Shown in pieces: positions 34,012 through 42,407 of a stretch of 64,000 nt of DNA; position 1 is the stretch's first letter, and each line of letters begins with the position of its first letter. A program made the translations under genes and the position numbers. The notes under the pieces are model-generated. The model searched no databases, was not told where the DNA came from, and saw only the letters and a program-made list of their open reading frames with translations. This stretch comes from Stenotrophomonas sp. UBA2629. GTDB lineage: Bacteria > Pseudomonadota > Gammaproteobacteria > Xanthomonadales > Xanthomonadaceae. Location of the stretch: positions 792,251-856,250 of the forward strand of contig DEOB01000010.1 of the NCBI GenBank assembly GCA_002359895.1, read 5' to 3'.

Positions 34012-35268
34012 TCAGCCGAGCAGCGTGCGCACCTTCTTCAGTGCGGCCATGAACGACTCGATCTCCTCGTGCGTGTTGTAGAACGCGAGCGAGGCGCGGC
34101 ACGTGGCAGTGACGCCGAAGTACTGCAGCAGCGGGTGCGCGCAGTGTTGGCCCGAGCGCACGGCAACGCCTTGCAGGTCGAGCAGGGTGGCCAGGTCGTG
34201 CGAATGCGCGCCTTCCACCAGGAACGACACCACTGCTGCTTTGTTCGGCGCGGTGCCGAAGATGCGCACGCCTTCCACGCGCTGCAGTTCTTCGGTGAAG
34301 TGGGCCAGCAGTTCCTGTTCGCGCGTGGCGATATGCTCGCGGCCCAGCGCTTCCAGGTAGTCCACCGCCACACCCAGGCCGACAAAGCCGGAGATGTTGG
34401 GCGTGCCGGCTTCAAATTTGTGCGGGGCATCGTTGAATACGGTGCCGTCGAAGCTGACTTCCTTGATCATCTCGCCGCCACCAATGAACGGCGGCATGTC
34501 CTGCAGCAGTTCACGACGTGCCCACAGCGCGCCGGTGCCGGTCGGGCCACACATCTTGTGGCCGGTGATGACATAGAAGTCGCAGCCGATGGCGCTCACA
34601 TCCACATTCAGATGCGGTGCCGCCTGCGAGCCGTCAATGACGGTGACGATGCCGCGCTTGCGAGCTTCGCGGCAGATATCACGCACCGGGTTGATGGTGC
34701 CCAGCACGTTGGAGACGTGGGTGAGCGCCAGCAGTTTCACCTCAGGCGTCATGGCGGCATGCAATGCATCCATGTCCAGGCTGCCGTCGGGCTTGATCTC
34801 GGCCACGCGGATGCTGGCGCCGGTGCGCTGGGCAACCAACTGCCACGGCACGATGTTGGCGTGGTGCTCCATGCGCGAGACCAGGATCACATCGCCGGCT
34901 TTCAGGCGCGGCAGCGCCCACGAATAGGCCACCAGGTTGATCGCAAACGTGGTGCCGCTGCACAGCACCAGCTCGTCACCGCGCACGTTGAGAAACCGCG
35001 CCAGCTTGGCGCGCGCGCCTTCGTAGGCTTCGGTGGCCTCGGTGCCCAGCGCATGCACCGCACGGCTCACATTAGCGTTGTAGCGGCGGTAGAACTCGTC
35101 CATCGCGCCGATCACCGGCAGCGGCTTCTGCGAGGTGTTGGCGTTGTCGAAATACACCAGCGGCTTGCCGTTGACTTCACGCATCAACAGCGGGAAATCC
35201 GCACGCACGCGTTCCCAGTCGGGAGCATCGGTTGGGGCTTGGATCGGGCGCGGGGAGCTGAGATTCAT
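34012..35268 (-). CDS. sufS: Cysteine desulfurase SufS
   Basis: 418 residues, group II desulfurase. It takes sulfur from cysteine as a persulfide for Fe-S cluster assembly. The PLP lysine is K238 in VITGHKMCGPTGTG and the persulfide cysteine is C376 in RSGQHCAHPLL. The N-terminus (MNLSSPRPIQAPTDAPD) is short. It overlaps sufD by ATGA. SufE or SufU, which normally accept the sulfur, is not in this window and must be elsewhere. Confidence 0.96.
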   Translation of the reverse strand: MNLSSPRPIQAPTDAPDWERVRADFPLLMREVNGKPLVYFDNANTSQKPLPVIGAMDEFYRRYNANVSRAVHALGTEATEAYEGARAKLARFLNVRGDELVLCSGTTFAINLVAYSWALPRLKAGDVILVSRMEHHANIVPWQLVAQRTGASIRVAEIKPDGSLDMDALHAAMTPEVKLLALTHVSNVLGTINPVRDICREARKRGIVTVIDGSQAAPHLNVDVSAIGCDFYVITGHKMCGPTGTGALWARRELLQDMPPFIGGGEMIKEVSFDGTVFNDAPHKFEAGTPNISGFVGLGVAVDYLEALGREHIATREQELLAHFTEELQRVEGVRIFGTAPNKAAVVSFLVEGAHSHDLATLLDLQGVAVRSGQHCAHPLLQYFGVTATCRASLAFYNTHEEIESFMAALKKVRTLLG

Positions 35269-36527
35269 GCCATGCCTGCCTGCTGCAATGCCTGGTCCAG
35301 GTGGCGGGCCAGCTTCTCGGTGAGGATGCCTTCCACCGCCGACAGCGGTTCATGGCAGAACGCGGCGCTGAGCATGGCGCGCGCCTGCTCGGCCGGCACG
35401 CCACGCGAGCGCAGGTAGAACAGCGCATTGGCGTCCAACTGGCCCACGGTGGCACCGTGCGCGGCTTTGACCTCGTCGGCGTCGATCACCAGCGTCGGCT
35501 GGGTGTCGATTTCCGCATCGGCCGACAACAGCAGGTTCTTGTTGGACAGGTTGGCGTCGGTGCCATCGGCGCCTTCGCGGATGTTGATGCCGCCGTGGAA
35601 CACCACGCGGCTGCGGTTGGCCGCAACGCCACGCCATACCAGCTCGGCATTGGTGTCGCGGGCAATGTGTTCGATGCCCAAGCGGGTGTCGATATGGCGG
35701 CGGCCGGTGCCCAACAGCACACCGTTGGCGATGAGCTTGGCGTTGTCGCCTTCCAGGCGCACATTCAACTCGTGACGGCTGAGTGCCGCGCCCAGTTCCA
35801 GATCAATGCGGCGGTACTGTGCGTCGCGCGCCAACACCGCGTCGGTACGCAGCAGATGCGTGGCGCGGGCGCTGTCGGCCTGCACGCGGGCGTGCGAAAG
35901 CACCGCGTCCTGCGCAACGTGGACGTGCACCAGCGTGTTGTCCAAATGCGCGCTGTCGCCTGCCTGCAGGTGGTGTTCCACCAGGCCCAGCGTGGCGCCA
36001 CGGCGCAGTTCGATGAAATGACGGTGATGCCAGGCGCGGTCGGCTTCATCCGGCGCGCTGACAAACACCAGATGCAACGGCGTGGTGCTGTGGATGCCGG
36101 CGTCCACCTGTACCAGCACGCCTTCATCGGCAAGTGCGGCGTTGAGTTGGGCGAACACTTCTTCATCGCGGTTGAAGCGGCGGCCGAGGAAGCGCAGGGT
36201 GTCGGGCTCCTGGGCTTTGGTCGCGGACAGCGTGCGCACCTGCACGCCGGCATCCACGCCGGTCAAGTCGCTATGCGCGTCGCTCGGGCGGCCGTTGACG
36301 AACACCAGGCGCGGTGCCGGAATATCGGCCAGCACGCCAGCGTCGATGGACGGCGCCTGCAGTGGCGCGGCAGTGAAGCTGCGGCGTTCGAGCTGGCGCA
36401 GCGAGGTGTACTTCCACGCTTCATTGCGCGCGGCGGGCAGGCCGGTTTTCAGCGCGGCTTCGAGCAGTTCAGCGCGCTCGTTGCTGCCGCAGAAACCAGC
36501 GGCCAGTGAGTCGAGCAGGGCACTCAT
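35265..36527 (-). CDS. sufD: Fe-S cluster assembly protein SufD
   Basis: 420 residues. SufD pairs with SufB in the SufBC2D scaffold. The beta-helix core is seen in the repeated hydrophobic pattern through the middle, and the C-terminal AHGATVGQLDANALFYLRSR followed by GVPAEQARAMLSAAFCHE is the SufB/SufD family block. Its start overlaps the sufC stop by one base. It is about as divergent from SufB as SufD usually is. No odd features. Confidence 0.95.
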   Translation of the reverse strand: MSALLDSLAAGFCGSNERAELLEAALKTGLPAARNEAWKYTSLRQLERRSFTAAPLQAPSIDAGVLADIPAPRLVFVNGRPSDAHSDLTGVDAGVQVRTLSATKAQEPDTLRFLGRRFNRDEEVFAQLNAALADEGVLVQVDAGIHSTTPLHLVFVSAPDEADRAWHHRHFIELRRGATLGLVEHHLQAGDSAHLDNTLVHVHVAQDAVLSHARVQADSARATHLLRTDAVLARDAQYRRIDLELGAALSRHELNVRLEGDNAKLIANGVLLGTGRRHIDTRLGIEHIARDTNAELVWRGVAANRSRVVFHGGINIREGADGTDANLSNKNLLLSADAEIDTQPTLVIDADEVKAAHGATVGQLDANALFYLRSRGVPAEQARAMLSAAFCHEPLSAVEGILTEKLARHLDQALQQAGMA

Positions 36528-37291
36528 TACTTGGCTGCCTCGCGGACCACGCGGTCCTTCAGGAAATCGTAGCCGTGCGCTTCCAGTTCCAGCGCCAGCT
36601 CCGGGCCGCCGCTCTTGACGATGCGGCCTTCGGACAGCACATGCACCACGTCCGGCTTGATGTAGTCCAGCAGGCGCTGGTAATGGGTGATGACCAGGAA
36701 CGAACGGTCCGGCGAACGCAGTGCGTTGACGCCGTCGGCCACGCTCTTGAGGGCGTCGATGTCCAGGCCCGAATCGGTTTCATCCAGGATGGCCAGCTTG
36801 GGCTCCAGCACGGCCAGCTGGAAAATCTCGTTGCGCTTCTTCTCGCCACCGGAGAAGCCTTCGTTGACGCCACGGTGCAGCAGCTCGTCCTTCAGGTGCA
36901 GCACGGCCAGTTTCTGCCGGACCAGCTTGAGGAACTGCATAGAGTCCAGTTCTTCCTCGCCGCGCGCCTTGCGCTGTGCGTTGAGTGCGGCGCGCAGGAA
37001 GTAGGTGTTGTTGACGCCGGGGATTTCCACCGGGTACTGGAACGCCAGGAACAGGCCGGCAGCGGCGCGGTCTTCCGGCGCCAGTTCCAGCAGGTCGGCA
37101 CCCTCGAACTGCACGCGGCCTTCGGTGACGTCATAGCCTTCGCGGCCAGAGAGCACATTGCCCAGTGTGGATTTGCCGGCGCCGTTGGGGCCCATGATGG
37201 CGTGCACTTCACCGGGCTTCACGTCCAGCGACAGGCCCTTGAGGATTTCCTTGTCGCCGATGCTTGCGTGGAGGTTTTCGATCTTCAGCAT
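36527..37291 (-). CDS. sufC: SUF ATPase SufC
   Basis: 254 residues. ABC-type ATPase that drives SufBCD scaffold conformational change. Walker A is GPNGAGKS (34-41), the signature motif FSGGEKKRNEI follows, and Walker B is LAILDETDSGLDIDA with the SufC-type Thr-Asp-Ser-Gly-Leu after the catalytic Glu. It is adjacent to sufD and sufB but separated from sufB by an LprI-like gene. Confidence 0.97.
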   Translation of the reverse strand: MLKIENLHASIGDKEILKGLSLDVKPGEVHAIMGPNGAGKSTLGNVLSGREGYDVTEGRVQFEGADLLELAPEDRAAAGLFLAFQYPVEIPGVNNTYFLRAALNAQRKARGEEELDSMQFLKLVRQKLAVLHLKDELLHRGVNEGFSGGEKKRNEIFQLAVLEPKLAILDETDSGLDIDALKSVADGVNALRSPDRSFLVITHYQRLLDYIKPDVVHVLSEGRIVKSGGPELALELEAHGYDFLKDRVVREAAK

Positions 37292-37327
37292 GAGGGTGCG
37301 GTCTTCAATAAGTAATGGGCGGGGCGA

Positions 37328-37735
37328 TCAGAGATCGCCTTCGGCGCGGTCGATGAACGTGGCGCGCAGCCAATGGATGCGCTGCCGGGTGAGTTCAGCC
37401 TTGGCGGCGGAATGCAGCATCGGGTACATCGAGCCGTACAGCATGCGCGGGTCTTCGTTCTTGCCGACCGGGTAGCGGGCTTCCACATCGGCATCGCGCA
37501 GCGGTATCCACAAACGCTGGGCCGCGCGCAGTTTTTCGATGGCGACGGGTTGGCCCTGCAGTTGCTGCATCACCTGCCGGTACACGGTGTTGAGCTCGGC
37601 ATCGGCGGCGGCGGCCTGCGCGGCCACACATTCGTTGATATCCAGCTGGGTAACAGCGTTGTCGCAGTTGCGGTCTGGTGCGGCAGCGGCAGCGAACGGC
37701 AGCACGGCCAACAGGAGCAGTGACAGGCGGCTCAT
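37328..37735 (-). CDS. Exported LprI/DUF1311-family protein inside the suf operon
   Basis: 135 residues from MSRLSLLLLAVLPFAAAAAP, with a signal peptide cleaved near residue 19. The mature part has the DUF1311 pattern CDNAVTQLDINECVAAQAAA followed by AELNTVYRQVMQQL, with two cysteines that probably form a disulfide. The family includes the lysozyme inhibitor LprI but most members have unknown roles. It overlaps the sufB stop by four bases and is followed 36 bases later by sufC, so it is embedded in an operon of cytoplasmic Fe-S assembly proteins, an odd place for a periplasmic protein. Confidence 0.88.
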   Translation of the reverse strand: MSRLSLLLLAVLPFAAAAAPDRNCDNAVTQLDINECVAAQAAAADAELNTVYRQVMQQLQGQPVAIEKLRAAQRLWIPLRDADVEARYPVGKNEDPRMLYGSMYPMLHSAAKAELTRQRIHWLRATFIDRAEGDL

Positions 37736-39207
37736 CCGACCGACCCTTCCAGCGACACTTCCAGCAGCTTCTTGGCTTCCACCGCGAATTCCATCGGCAG
37801 TTCCTTGAACACCTGCTTGCAGAAGCCGTCCACGATCATCGACACCGCGTTTTCCTGGTCGATGCCGCGCGAGCGGCAATAGAACATCTGGTCGTCGGAA
37901 ATCTTGGAGGTGGTGGCTTCATGCTCGACGGTGGCGCTGGGGTTCTTCACCTCGATGTAGGGGAAGGTGTGGGCGCCACACTTCTTGCCGATCAGCAGCG
38001 AATCGCACTGGGTGTAGTTGCGCGCGCCATCGGCCCCGGCAGCCACTTTGACCAGCCCGCGATAGGTGTTCTGGCCACGGCCGGCACTGATGCCCTTGGA
38101 GATGATCTTGCTCTTGGTGCGCTTGCCGACGTGGACCATCTTGGTGCCGGTGTCGGCCTGCTGACGGTGGTGGGTGAGCGCAACCGAATGGAACTCGCCC
38201 ACCGAGTCGTCGCCCAGCAGCACGCAGGACGGGTACTTCCAGGTAATGGCCGAGCCGGTTTCCACCTGGGTCCAGGTCACCTTGCTGCGCGCGCCACGGC
38301 ATTCGGCACGCTTGGTGACGAAGTTGTAGATGCCGCCCACGCCGTTCTCATCGCCCGGGTACCAGTTCTGCACGGTCGAATACTTGATCTCGGCATCTTC
38401 CAGCGCCACCAGCTCGACCACCGCCGCATGCAGCTGGTTTTCATCGCGCATCGGCGCGGTGCAGCCTTCCAGGTAGGACACGTGGCCGCGGTCTTCGCAG
38501 ATGATCAGCGTGCGCTCGAACTGGCCGGTGTTGTTGGCGTTGATGCGGAAGTAGGTGCTCAGTTCCATCGGGCAGCGCACGCCGGCCGGGATGAACACGA
38601 AGCTGCCGTCGGAGAACACCGCCGAGTTGAGCGCGGCGAAATAGTTGTCGCCCACCGGCACCACGGTGCCCAGGTATTTGCGCACCAGCTCCGGGTATTC
38701 GCGGATGGCTTCGGAGATGGAGCAGAAAATCACGCCCTTCTCGGCCAGTTCCTTGCGGAACGTGGTGCCCACCGAAACCGAGTCGAACACCGCATCCACC
38801 GCCACGCCGGCGAGCTTTGCGCGCTCATGCAGCGGCACGCCCAGCTTGTCGTAGGTGTCCAGCAGCTCCTTGGGCACCTCGTCCAGCGACTTGTACTTCG
38901 GGCCCTTGGGCGCGGAGTAGTAGCTCAGCGCCTGCAGATCGATCGGGCCGATCTGCAGCTTGGCCCAGTCCGGTTGGCGCATGGTCAGGAAATGGCGGTA
39001 GGCGTCCAGGCGCCACTGCGTCATCCATTCCGGCTCTTCTTTCTTGGCCGACAGGGCGCGGATGACATCCTCGTCCAAGCCGGGCGCGAACGAATCGGCC
39101 TCGATATCGGTGACGAAGCCGGCATCGTACTTGCGACCCAGCTGTTCGTGGATCTCGCGGTTCGGGGTGTCGGCGATGCCGACTTCTTCAATGGTTTCGG
39201 TGGCCAT
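37732..39207 (-). CDS. sufB: Fe-S cluster assembly protein SufB
   Basis: 491 residues from MATETIEEVGIADTPNREIH. SufB holds the nascent cluster on the SufBC2D scaffold. Conserved blocks include VIFCSISEAIREYPELVRKY, VPVGDNYFAALNSAVFSDGS, TFRINA-like residues STYFRINANNTGQFERTLI and the C-terminal ISDDQMFYCRSRGID, where Cys-Arg-Ser-Arg is part of the SufB family block. An upstream extension is not SufB-like. The start is 17 bases after the regulator's stop, indicating one transcript. Confidence 0.96.
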   Translation of the reverse strand: MATETIEEVGIADTPNREIHEQLGRKYDAGFVTDIEADSFAPGLDEDVIRALSAKKEEPEWMTQWRLDAYRHFLTMRQPDWAKLQIGPIDLQALSYYSAPKGPKYKSLDEVPKELLDTYDKLGVPLHERAKLAGVAVDAVFDSVSVGTTFRKELAEKGVIFCSISEAIREYPELVRKYLGTVVPVGDNYFAALNSAVFSDGSFVFIPAGVRCPMELSTYFRINANNTGQFERTLIICEDRGHVSYLEGCTAPMRDENQLHAAVVELVALEDAEIKYSTVQNWYPGDENGVGGIYNFVTKRAECRGARSKVTWTQVETGSAITWKYPSCVLLGDDSVGEFHSVALTHHRQQADTGTKMVHVGKRTKSKIISKGISAGRGQNTYRGLVKVAAGADGARNYTQCDSLLIGKKCGAHTFPYIEVKNPSATVEHEATTSKISDDQMFYCRSRGIDQENAVSMIVDGFCKQVFKELPMEFAVEAKKLLEVSLEGSVG

Positions 39208-39224
39208 GGGGCTGCCTACGAGGT

Positions 39225-39671
39225 TCAGGAGACGACATCGACGCTGATGCGTCGACGGTCGGCAAGCGGTAAGGGGTGCAGCATCTGGGCGAGGGTGACG
39301 GCGCGCAGAGCGTCGCTGACCACGTCGTTGATCAGCCGCCAGTTCGAGCGCACGCCGCACTGGCTGGCAATGCCGCAATGGCTCTGGTCCTGGCTGCATT
39401 CGGTGATCGCCAGCGGGCCTTCCATTGCCTCGACAATCTCGATCAGGGTGATTTCACTGGCCGCACGGGTCAGGCGGTAGCCGCCGCGTACGCCACGCAG
39501 GCCTTCCACCAGCCCGGCCTGGGCCAAGGGTTTGAGCAGCTTGCTGACGGTGGGCGGTTCCAACCCTGCTGCTTCAGCCAGCTCGGTCGCGCTCAATACC
39601 TCATCCGGCCGCGCGGCGAGCACGGTCATGACAACGGTTGCGTAATCGGTGAGCTTGGTGACGCGGAGCAT
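39225..39671 (-). CDS. Rrf2-family regulator of the SUF operon (IscR-like)
   Basis: 148 residues from MLRVTKLTDYATVVMTVLAA. A winged helix (SATELAEAAGLEPPTVSKLL) is followed by a dimerisation helix with three cysteines C92, C99 and C105, nearly the spacing that binds [2Fe-2S] in IscR. It is the first gene of the suf unit and should repress or activate it according to Fe-S status. The start is set by the promoter at 39703-39731. No SufE, IscU or HscA partner genes are next to it. Confidence 0.93.
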   Translation of the reverse strand: MLRVTKLTDYATVVMTVLAARPDEVLSATELAEAAGLEPPTVSKLLKPLAQAGLVEGLRGVRGGYRLTRAASEITLIEIVEAMEGPLAITECSQDQSHCGIASQCGVRSNWRLINDVVSDALRAVTLAQMLHPLPLADRRRISVDVVS

Positions 39672-39702
39672 TTTGGGCAGGGGGTAATCAATGCGGACCA
39701 AA

Positions 39703-39731
39703 ATTGTACGCTTTGATGGCGTCCGGTCCAA
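39703..39731 (-). promoter_or_regulatory. Sigma-70 promoter of the suf operon
   Basis: On the minus strand TTGGAC (39726-39731), 17-base spacer and TACAAT (39703-39708). The -10 matches five of six positions. The predicted transcription start near 39696 gives a leader of about 25 bases to the regulator ATG. No IscR-type palindrome was convincingly found in it. Confidence 0.7.
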
Positions 39732-39895
39732 CCTTTGCTGTTCAGGCGGGGCTAGGTTTGGCGGTGCGACCGCTGTGCGGATGCGGTTTTTCCATCGTCA
39801 CGCACGCGTTATTGGGTGCTTCGGCCTGTTGCCGCTTGGGTTGTGCGCGGTCATGGGCGAGAATCACCGCCTCTCATCAGATTCCGGCCAGATAC

Positions 39896-40363
39896 ATGCC
39901 CAAGAAGATCCAGGCGCGCAAATCCTCCATCCACGGCAACGGCGTGTTTTCGCTGGCGGCCATCAAGAAGGGCGAGCGCGTCATCGAGTACAAGGGCAAG
40001 CGCCGGAGCCACGAGGAAGTGGACGCCGATGACACCGGTGATGTGGAAAGTGGCCATACCTTTTTGTTCACCCTCAACGACGAGTACGTCATTGACGCCA
40101 ACCACAAGGGTAACGATGCGCGCTGGATCAACCACAGCTGCGACCCGAACTGCGAGGCGATGATCGAGGAAATGGAAGGCGATGACCGCACCGCCGACAA
40201 GGTGTTCATCGAAGCGGTGCGCGACATCAAGCCGGGCGAGGAGCTGACCTACAACTACGGCATCACCCTGGCCGAGCGCCACACCGCGCGTCTGAAGAAG
40301 ATCTGGGAATGCCGTTGTGGCTCGCCCAAGTGCACCGGCACCATGCTGCAGCCCAAGCGCTGA
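39896..40363 (+). CDS. SET-domain protein lysine methyltransferase
   Basis: 155 residues from MPKKIQARKSSIHGNGVFSL. The SET core is complete: GNGVFSLAAIKKGERVIEYK, the SAM/substrate motif RWINHSCDPNCEA (N79, H80, S81, C82) and the catalytic Tyr block ELTYNYG (Y119, Y121). A post-SET zinc tail CRCGSPKC (C139, C141, C146) with C82 is as in eukaryotic histone H3 lysine methyltransferases. Bacterial SET proteins can methylate lysines in DNA-binding or ribosomal proteins. A lysine-tailed HU protein is encoded 1.3 kb away. It is divergent from the suf promoter. Acquisition from a eukaryote-like source is possible but not shown. Confidence 0.93.
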   Translation: MPKKIQARKSSIHGNGVFSLAAIKKGERVIEYKGKRRSHEEVDADDTGDVESGHTFLFTLNDEYVIDANHKGNDARWINHSCDPNCEAMIEEMEGDDRTADKVFIEAVRDIKPGEELTYNYGITLAERHTARLKKIWECRCGSPKCTGTMLQPKR

Positions 40364-40418
40364 CACGCGGTTGCTGCCGGTGTGGTGTGCATCGCCACGC
40401 CGCGTCTGCCGGAACACG

Positions 40419-40444
40419 AAAAAGGCCGCGAAAGCGGCCTTTTT
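40419..40444. terminator. Bidirectional intrinsic terminator
   Basis: AAAAAGGCCGC (40419-40429), GAAA loop, GCGGCCTTTTT (40434-40444). A perfect stem with A- and T-tracts on either side works for both the SET gene (+) and the convergent DUF1439 gene (-). Confidence 0.9.
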
Positions 40445-40468
40445 CTTATCTGCACGGTGCAGGCTGGA

Positions 40469-41053
40469 TCAATTGCCCAGCAGCCCCTGCGGCAGCATGC
40501 TGCCCAGGTTCTGGTTGAACGTCACCGCGATGCGGCCGTTTTCGATACCCACCGACTGCACCTGCAGCACACCCATGACTTTGGCGATGGCCGGATCGAT
40601 CTTGTAGATCGGCTCGCGGCGCGCGTAGTCGGCCAGCCAGCTGTTGAGCAGGCTGCGGGTGCTGGAGTCGATCTCGCCACCGGCCATTGCCGGGCGGAAG
40701 TTGTCGACCGTGGGCTGGTCCAGATGGAAGCCCTGCGTCTGCGGGTTGTAACGCAGGCCGCTGCTGATCTGCACGTTGCCGACCGGCATGGTCGAACCGC
40801 CGGCCGCCATGGCCAGGTCAAAGCCCAGATCCAGGCGGCTGCCCTGCGGCAGGCTCAGGTGCGGTTGGCTCACGGTGAGCGCCAGCAGGCCGCCCAAGGC
40901 CTTCTGCGTACGCGGGAAGCTGCCATCCAGATATTGCTGCACATCGGCCGCACCCACCGTCAATTGCTTGCCCTGCACCTGCGGCGCGGCGTGGGCGGTG
41001 GTGGCCAGGGCCACATAGGCGATGGCGGGCAGAAGCAGGTGGCGCAGGTTCAT
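40469..41053 (-). CDS. DUF1439 exported protein
   Basis: 194 residues from MNLRHLLLPAIAYVALATTA, with a signal peptide ending near AHA/AP (residue 22). There is no lipobox cysteine, unlike the YceB lipoprotein of E. coli, which belongs to the same family. The mature part has the DUF1439 pattern QVQGKQLTVGAADVQQYLDG at the N-terminus and IAVTFNQNLGSMLP near the end. The family is thought to be a lipid-binding SMP/BPI-like fold, but no function is shown. It stands alone between a terminator and a DUF3861 gene. Confidence 0.85.
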   Translation of the reverse strand: MNLRHLLLPAIAYVALATTAHAAPQVQGKQLTVGAADVQQYLDGSFPRTQKALGGLLALTVSQPHLSLPQGSRLDLGFDLAMAAGGSTMPVGNVQISSGLRYNPQTQGFHLDQPTVDNFRPAMAGGEIDSSTRSLLNSWLADYARREPIYKIDPAIAKVMGVLQVQSVGIENGRIAVTFNQNLGSMLPQGLLGN

Positions 41054-41146
41054 TGGTGCGGCTCGCGGCAATCAAAGGTAGGGGCGAACGATAACCGGAA
41101 TGCGTGAATGCTCAGTTAGCGGACAGGCGCGGCCACCACCGGCGGT

Positions 41147-41452
41147 TCACGCTTTGCCGCGCAGGCCGTCGAGTTTGTGCAGCAGCTGATCCAACTCCGG
41201 TTGCAGCGCGGCCAACGGGTTGTCGGCGCGCAGCGATGCTTCAGCCAAGCCGGTGAGCAGGCCGGTCACAACCACCAGGCTGGCGTCATCGTTGCAGGAC
41301 AGGCGACGCAGCCGTTGCGCGGATTCCAGTTCGCGCATCCAACTGCTCTTGCTGCACTGCTCGAACTCGATGCTGCAGCGGTCACTGCACTGCTGGCCGT
41401 CAGTTTCGATGGGGGTAACGCTAATGCGATAGCGATGCTTGCTGCTGGTCAT
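41147..41452 (-). CDS. DUF3861-like protein
   Basis: 101 residues from MTSSKHRYRISVTPIETDGQ. The start KHRYRISVTPIE is the hallmark of DUF3861, a small cytoplasmic family of unknown function. Two cysteines in QQCSDRCSIEFEQC suggest a possible metal or redox site, with a third four residues after. The C-terminal half is helical with LVVVTGLLTGLAEASLRA. It may form an operon with the DUF1439 gene, from whose start it is separated by 93 bases. Confidence 0.72.
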   Translation of the reverse strand: MTSSKHRYRISVTPIETDGQQCSDRCSIEFEQCSKSSWMRELESAQRLRRLSCNDDASLVVVTGLLTGLAEASLRADNPLAALQPELDQLLHKLDGLRGKA

Positions 41453-41651
41453 GGCGGCATCGAAGAGGTTGGGGAGGGCTGCCACGATAGGCCGGCCCCT
41501 GCGCTGGTACGAGGTGGTGAACCAACACGCTGTGTTCCAGTGCGGCACGGGCGGCACGGGTGGAACGCTGAGGGCTAAGAGCGTAGCGCCGTCGCACGGC
41601 TTGTTGGGAACGCAGGCAGCGGGGGCAGTGTGTCAGACGTTATCGCAGCTC

Positions 41652-41681
41652 AAAAAAAACGGGACGGCAATGCCGTCCCGT
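41652..41681 (-). terminator. Intrinsic terminator of the HU-like gene
   Basis: ACGGGACGGCA (41659-41669) and TGCCGTCCCGT (41671-41681) form an 11-bp stem, followed on the minus strand by eight U residues (A-run 41652-41659). It lies 27 bases after the HU-like stop. Confidence 0.88.
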
Positions 41682-41707
41682 CTGGTTCGCCGTAAGGGGC
41701 GCGCTGA

Positions 41708-42106
41708 TTAGAGCGCGGCGTCCTTGAGCTTCTTGAGCGGACGAACCTTCAGCTTGGTGGTGGCCGGCTTGGCGGCAAACCACTGCTCTTCCTTGGTGAA
41801 CGGGTTGATGCCCTTGCGCTTGGGCTTGGCAGCAACGCTGACGGTGGTGATCTTCAGCAGGCCCGGCAGGGTGAAGCTGCCAGCACCCTTCTTGTTGATC
41901 GAAGCGGCCACGGCGCCTTCCAGAGCGGCGAACACGGCGCGCACGTCCTTGGCAGCAACGCTGGTGGCTTCGGCGATGTGTGCAACCAGACCCGACTTGG
42001 TAAGGGCTTCCTTGATCGGCTTCGGTGCTGCCGGCTTTGCGGCGGCCTTGGTGGCGACTTTCTTCACTGCCTTCTTCGGGGCAGCCTTTTTAGCGGTCTT
42101 TGCCAT
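41708..42106 (-). CDS. HU-family DNA-binding protein with lysine-rich N-terminal tail
   Basis: 132 residues from MAKTAKKAAPKKAVKKVATK. The first 30 residues form a Lys/Ala/Pro tail with about 10 lysines, resembling eukaryotic H1 and bacterial AlgP-like tails. The HU/IHF fold follows: KSGLVAHIAEATSVAAKDV, the beta-arm region PGLLKITTVSVAAKPKRKGI and the final KLKVRPLKKLKDAAL. AGGA precedes the ATG. Such tailed HU proteins compact DNA and the tail can be modified. The transcript has a leader hairpin at 42144-42160 and a strong terminator. Confidence 0.92.
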   Translation of the reverse strand: MAKTAKKAAPKKAVKKVATKAAAKPAAPKPIKEALTKSGLVAHIAEATSVAAKDVRAVFAALEGAVAASINKKGAGSFTLPGLLKITTVSVAAKPKRKGINPFTKEEQWFAAKPATTKLKVRPLKKLKDAAL

Positions 42107-42143
42107 GATTTCCTGTTCCATTGAACGGTTGGTTGTTAGGTCA

Positions 42144-42194
42144 TGCCGACCCCGTCGGCAAGCGAAATGTAGGGCATGAATTGCATGGCGCCAA
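42144..42194 (-). promoter_or_regulatory. Promoter and 5' hairpin of the HU-like gene
   Basis: On the minus strand TTGGCG (42189-42194), 17-base spacer, TACATT (42166-42171). The expected start near 42159 begins directly at a perfect hairpin, TGCCGAC (42144-42150)/GTCGGCA (42154-42160), that would form the extreme 5' end of the mRNA and could protect it. The rest of the 301-base gap between the HU-like and OsmC genes holds nothing else I can identify. Confidence 0.5.
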
Positions 42195-42407
42195 TAGGCA
42201 AGCGGCAAAAAACCCATAAAAATTGCTTCTGAGCACCTTATGGCCTCGCATGGATGGCGAAAGTTGCCTGAAAACAGCGCTTTTTTGCCTGCCGCTCAGC
42301 TGTGCCCCCGCTGCCGCTGTCGTCCCCGCGCCGACCACGCGCACCGCACAATGCGCTAACAGTTGGTGCTCTAGGCTGGGGCTGTGTCCACCAACAGGAG
42401 TTGCCTC

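Noticed and set aside
39672..39702. An IscR-type binding palindrome at the suf promoter
   Set aside because: I looked for the ATA-x-CC-GAC-type dyad and found nothing convincing; the regulator may use another site.
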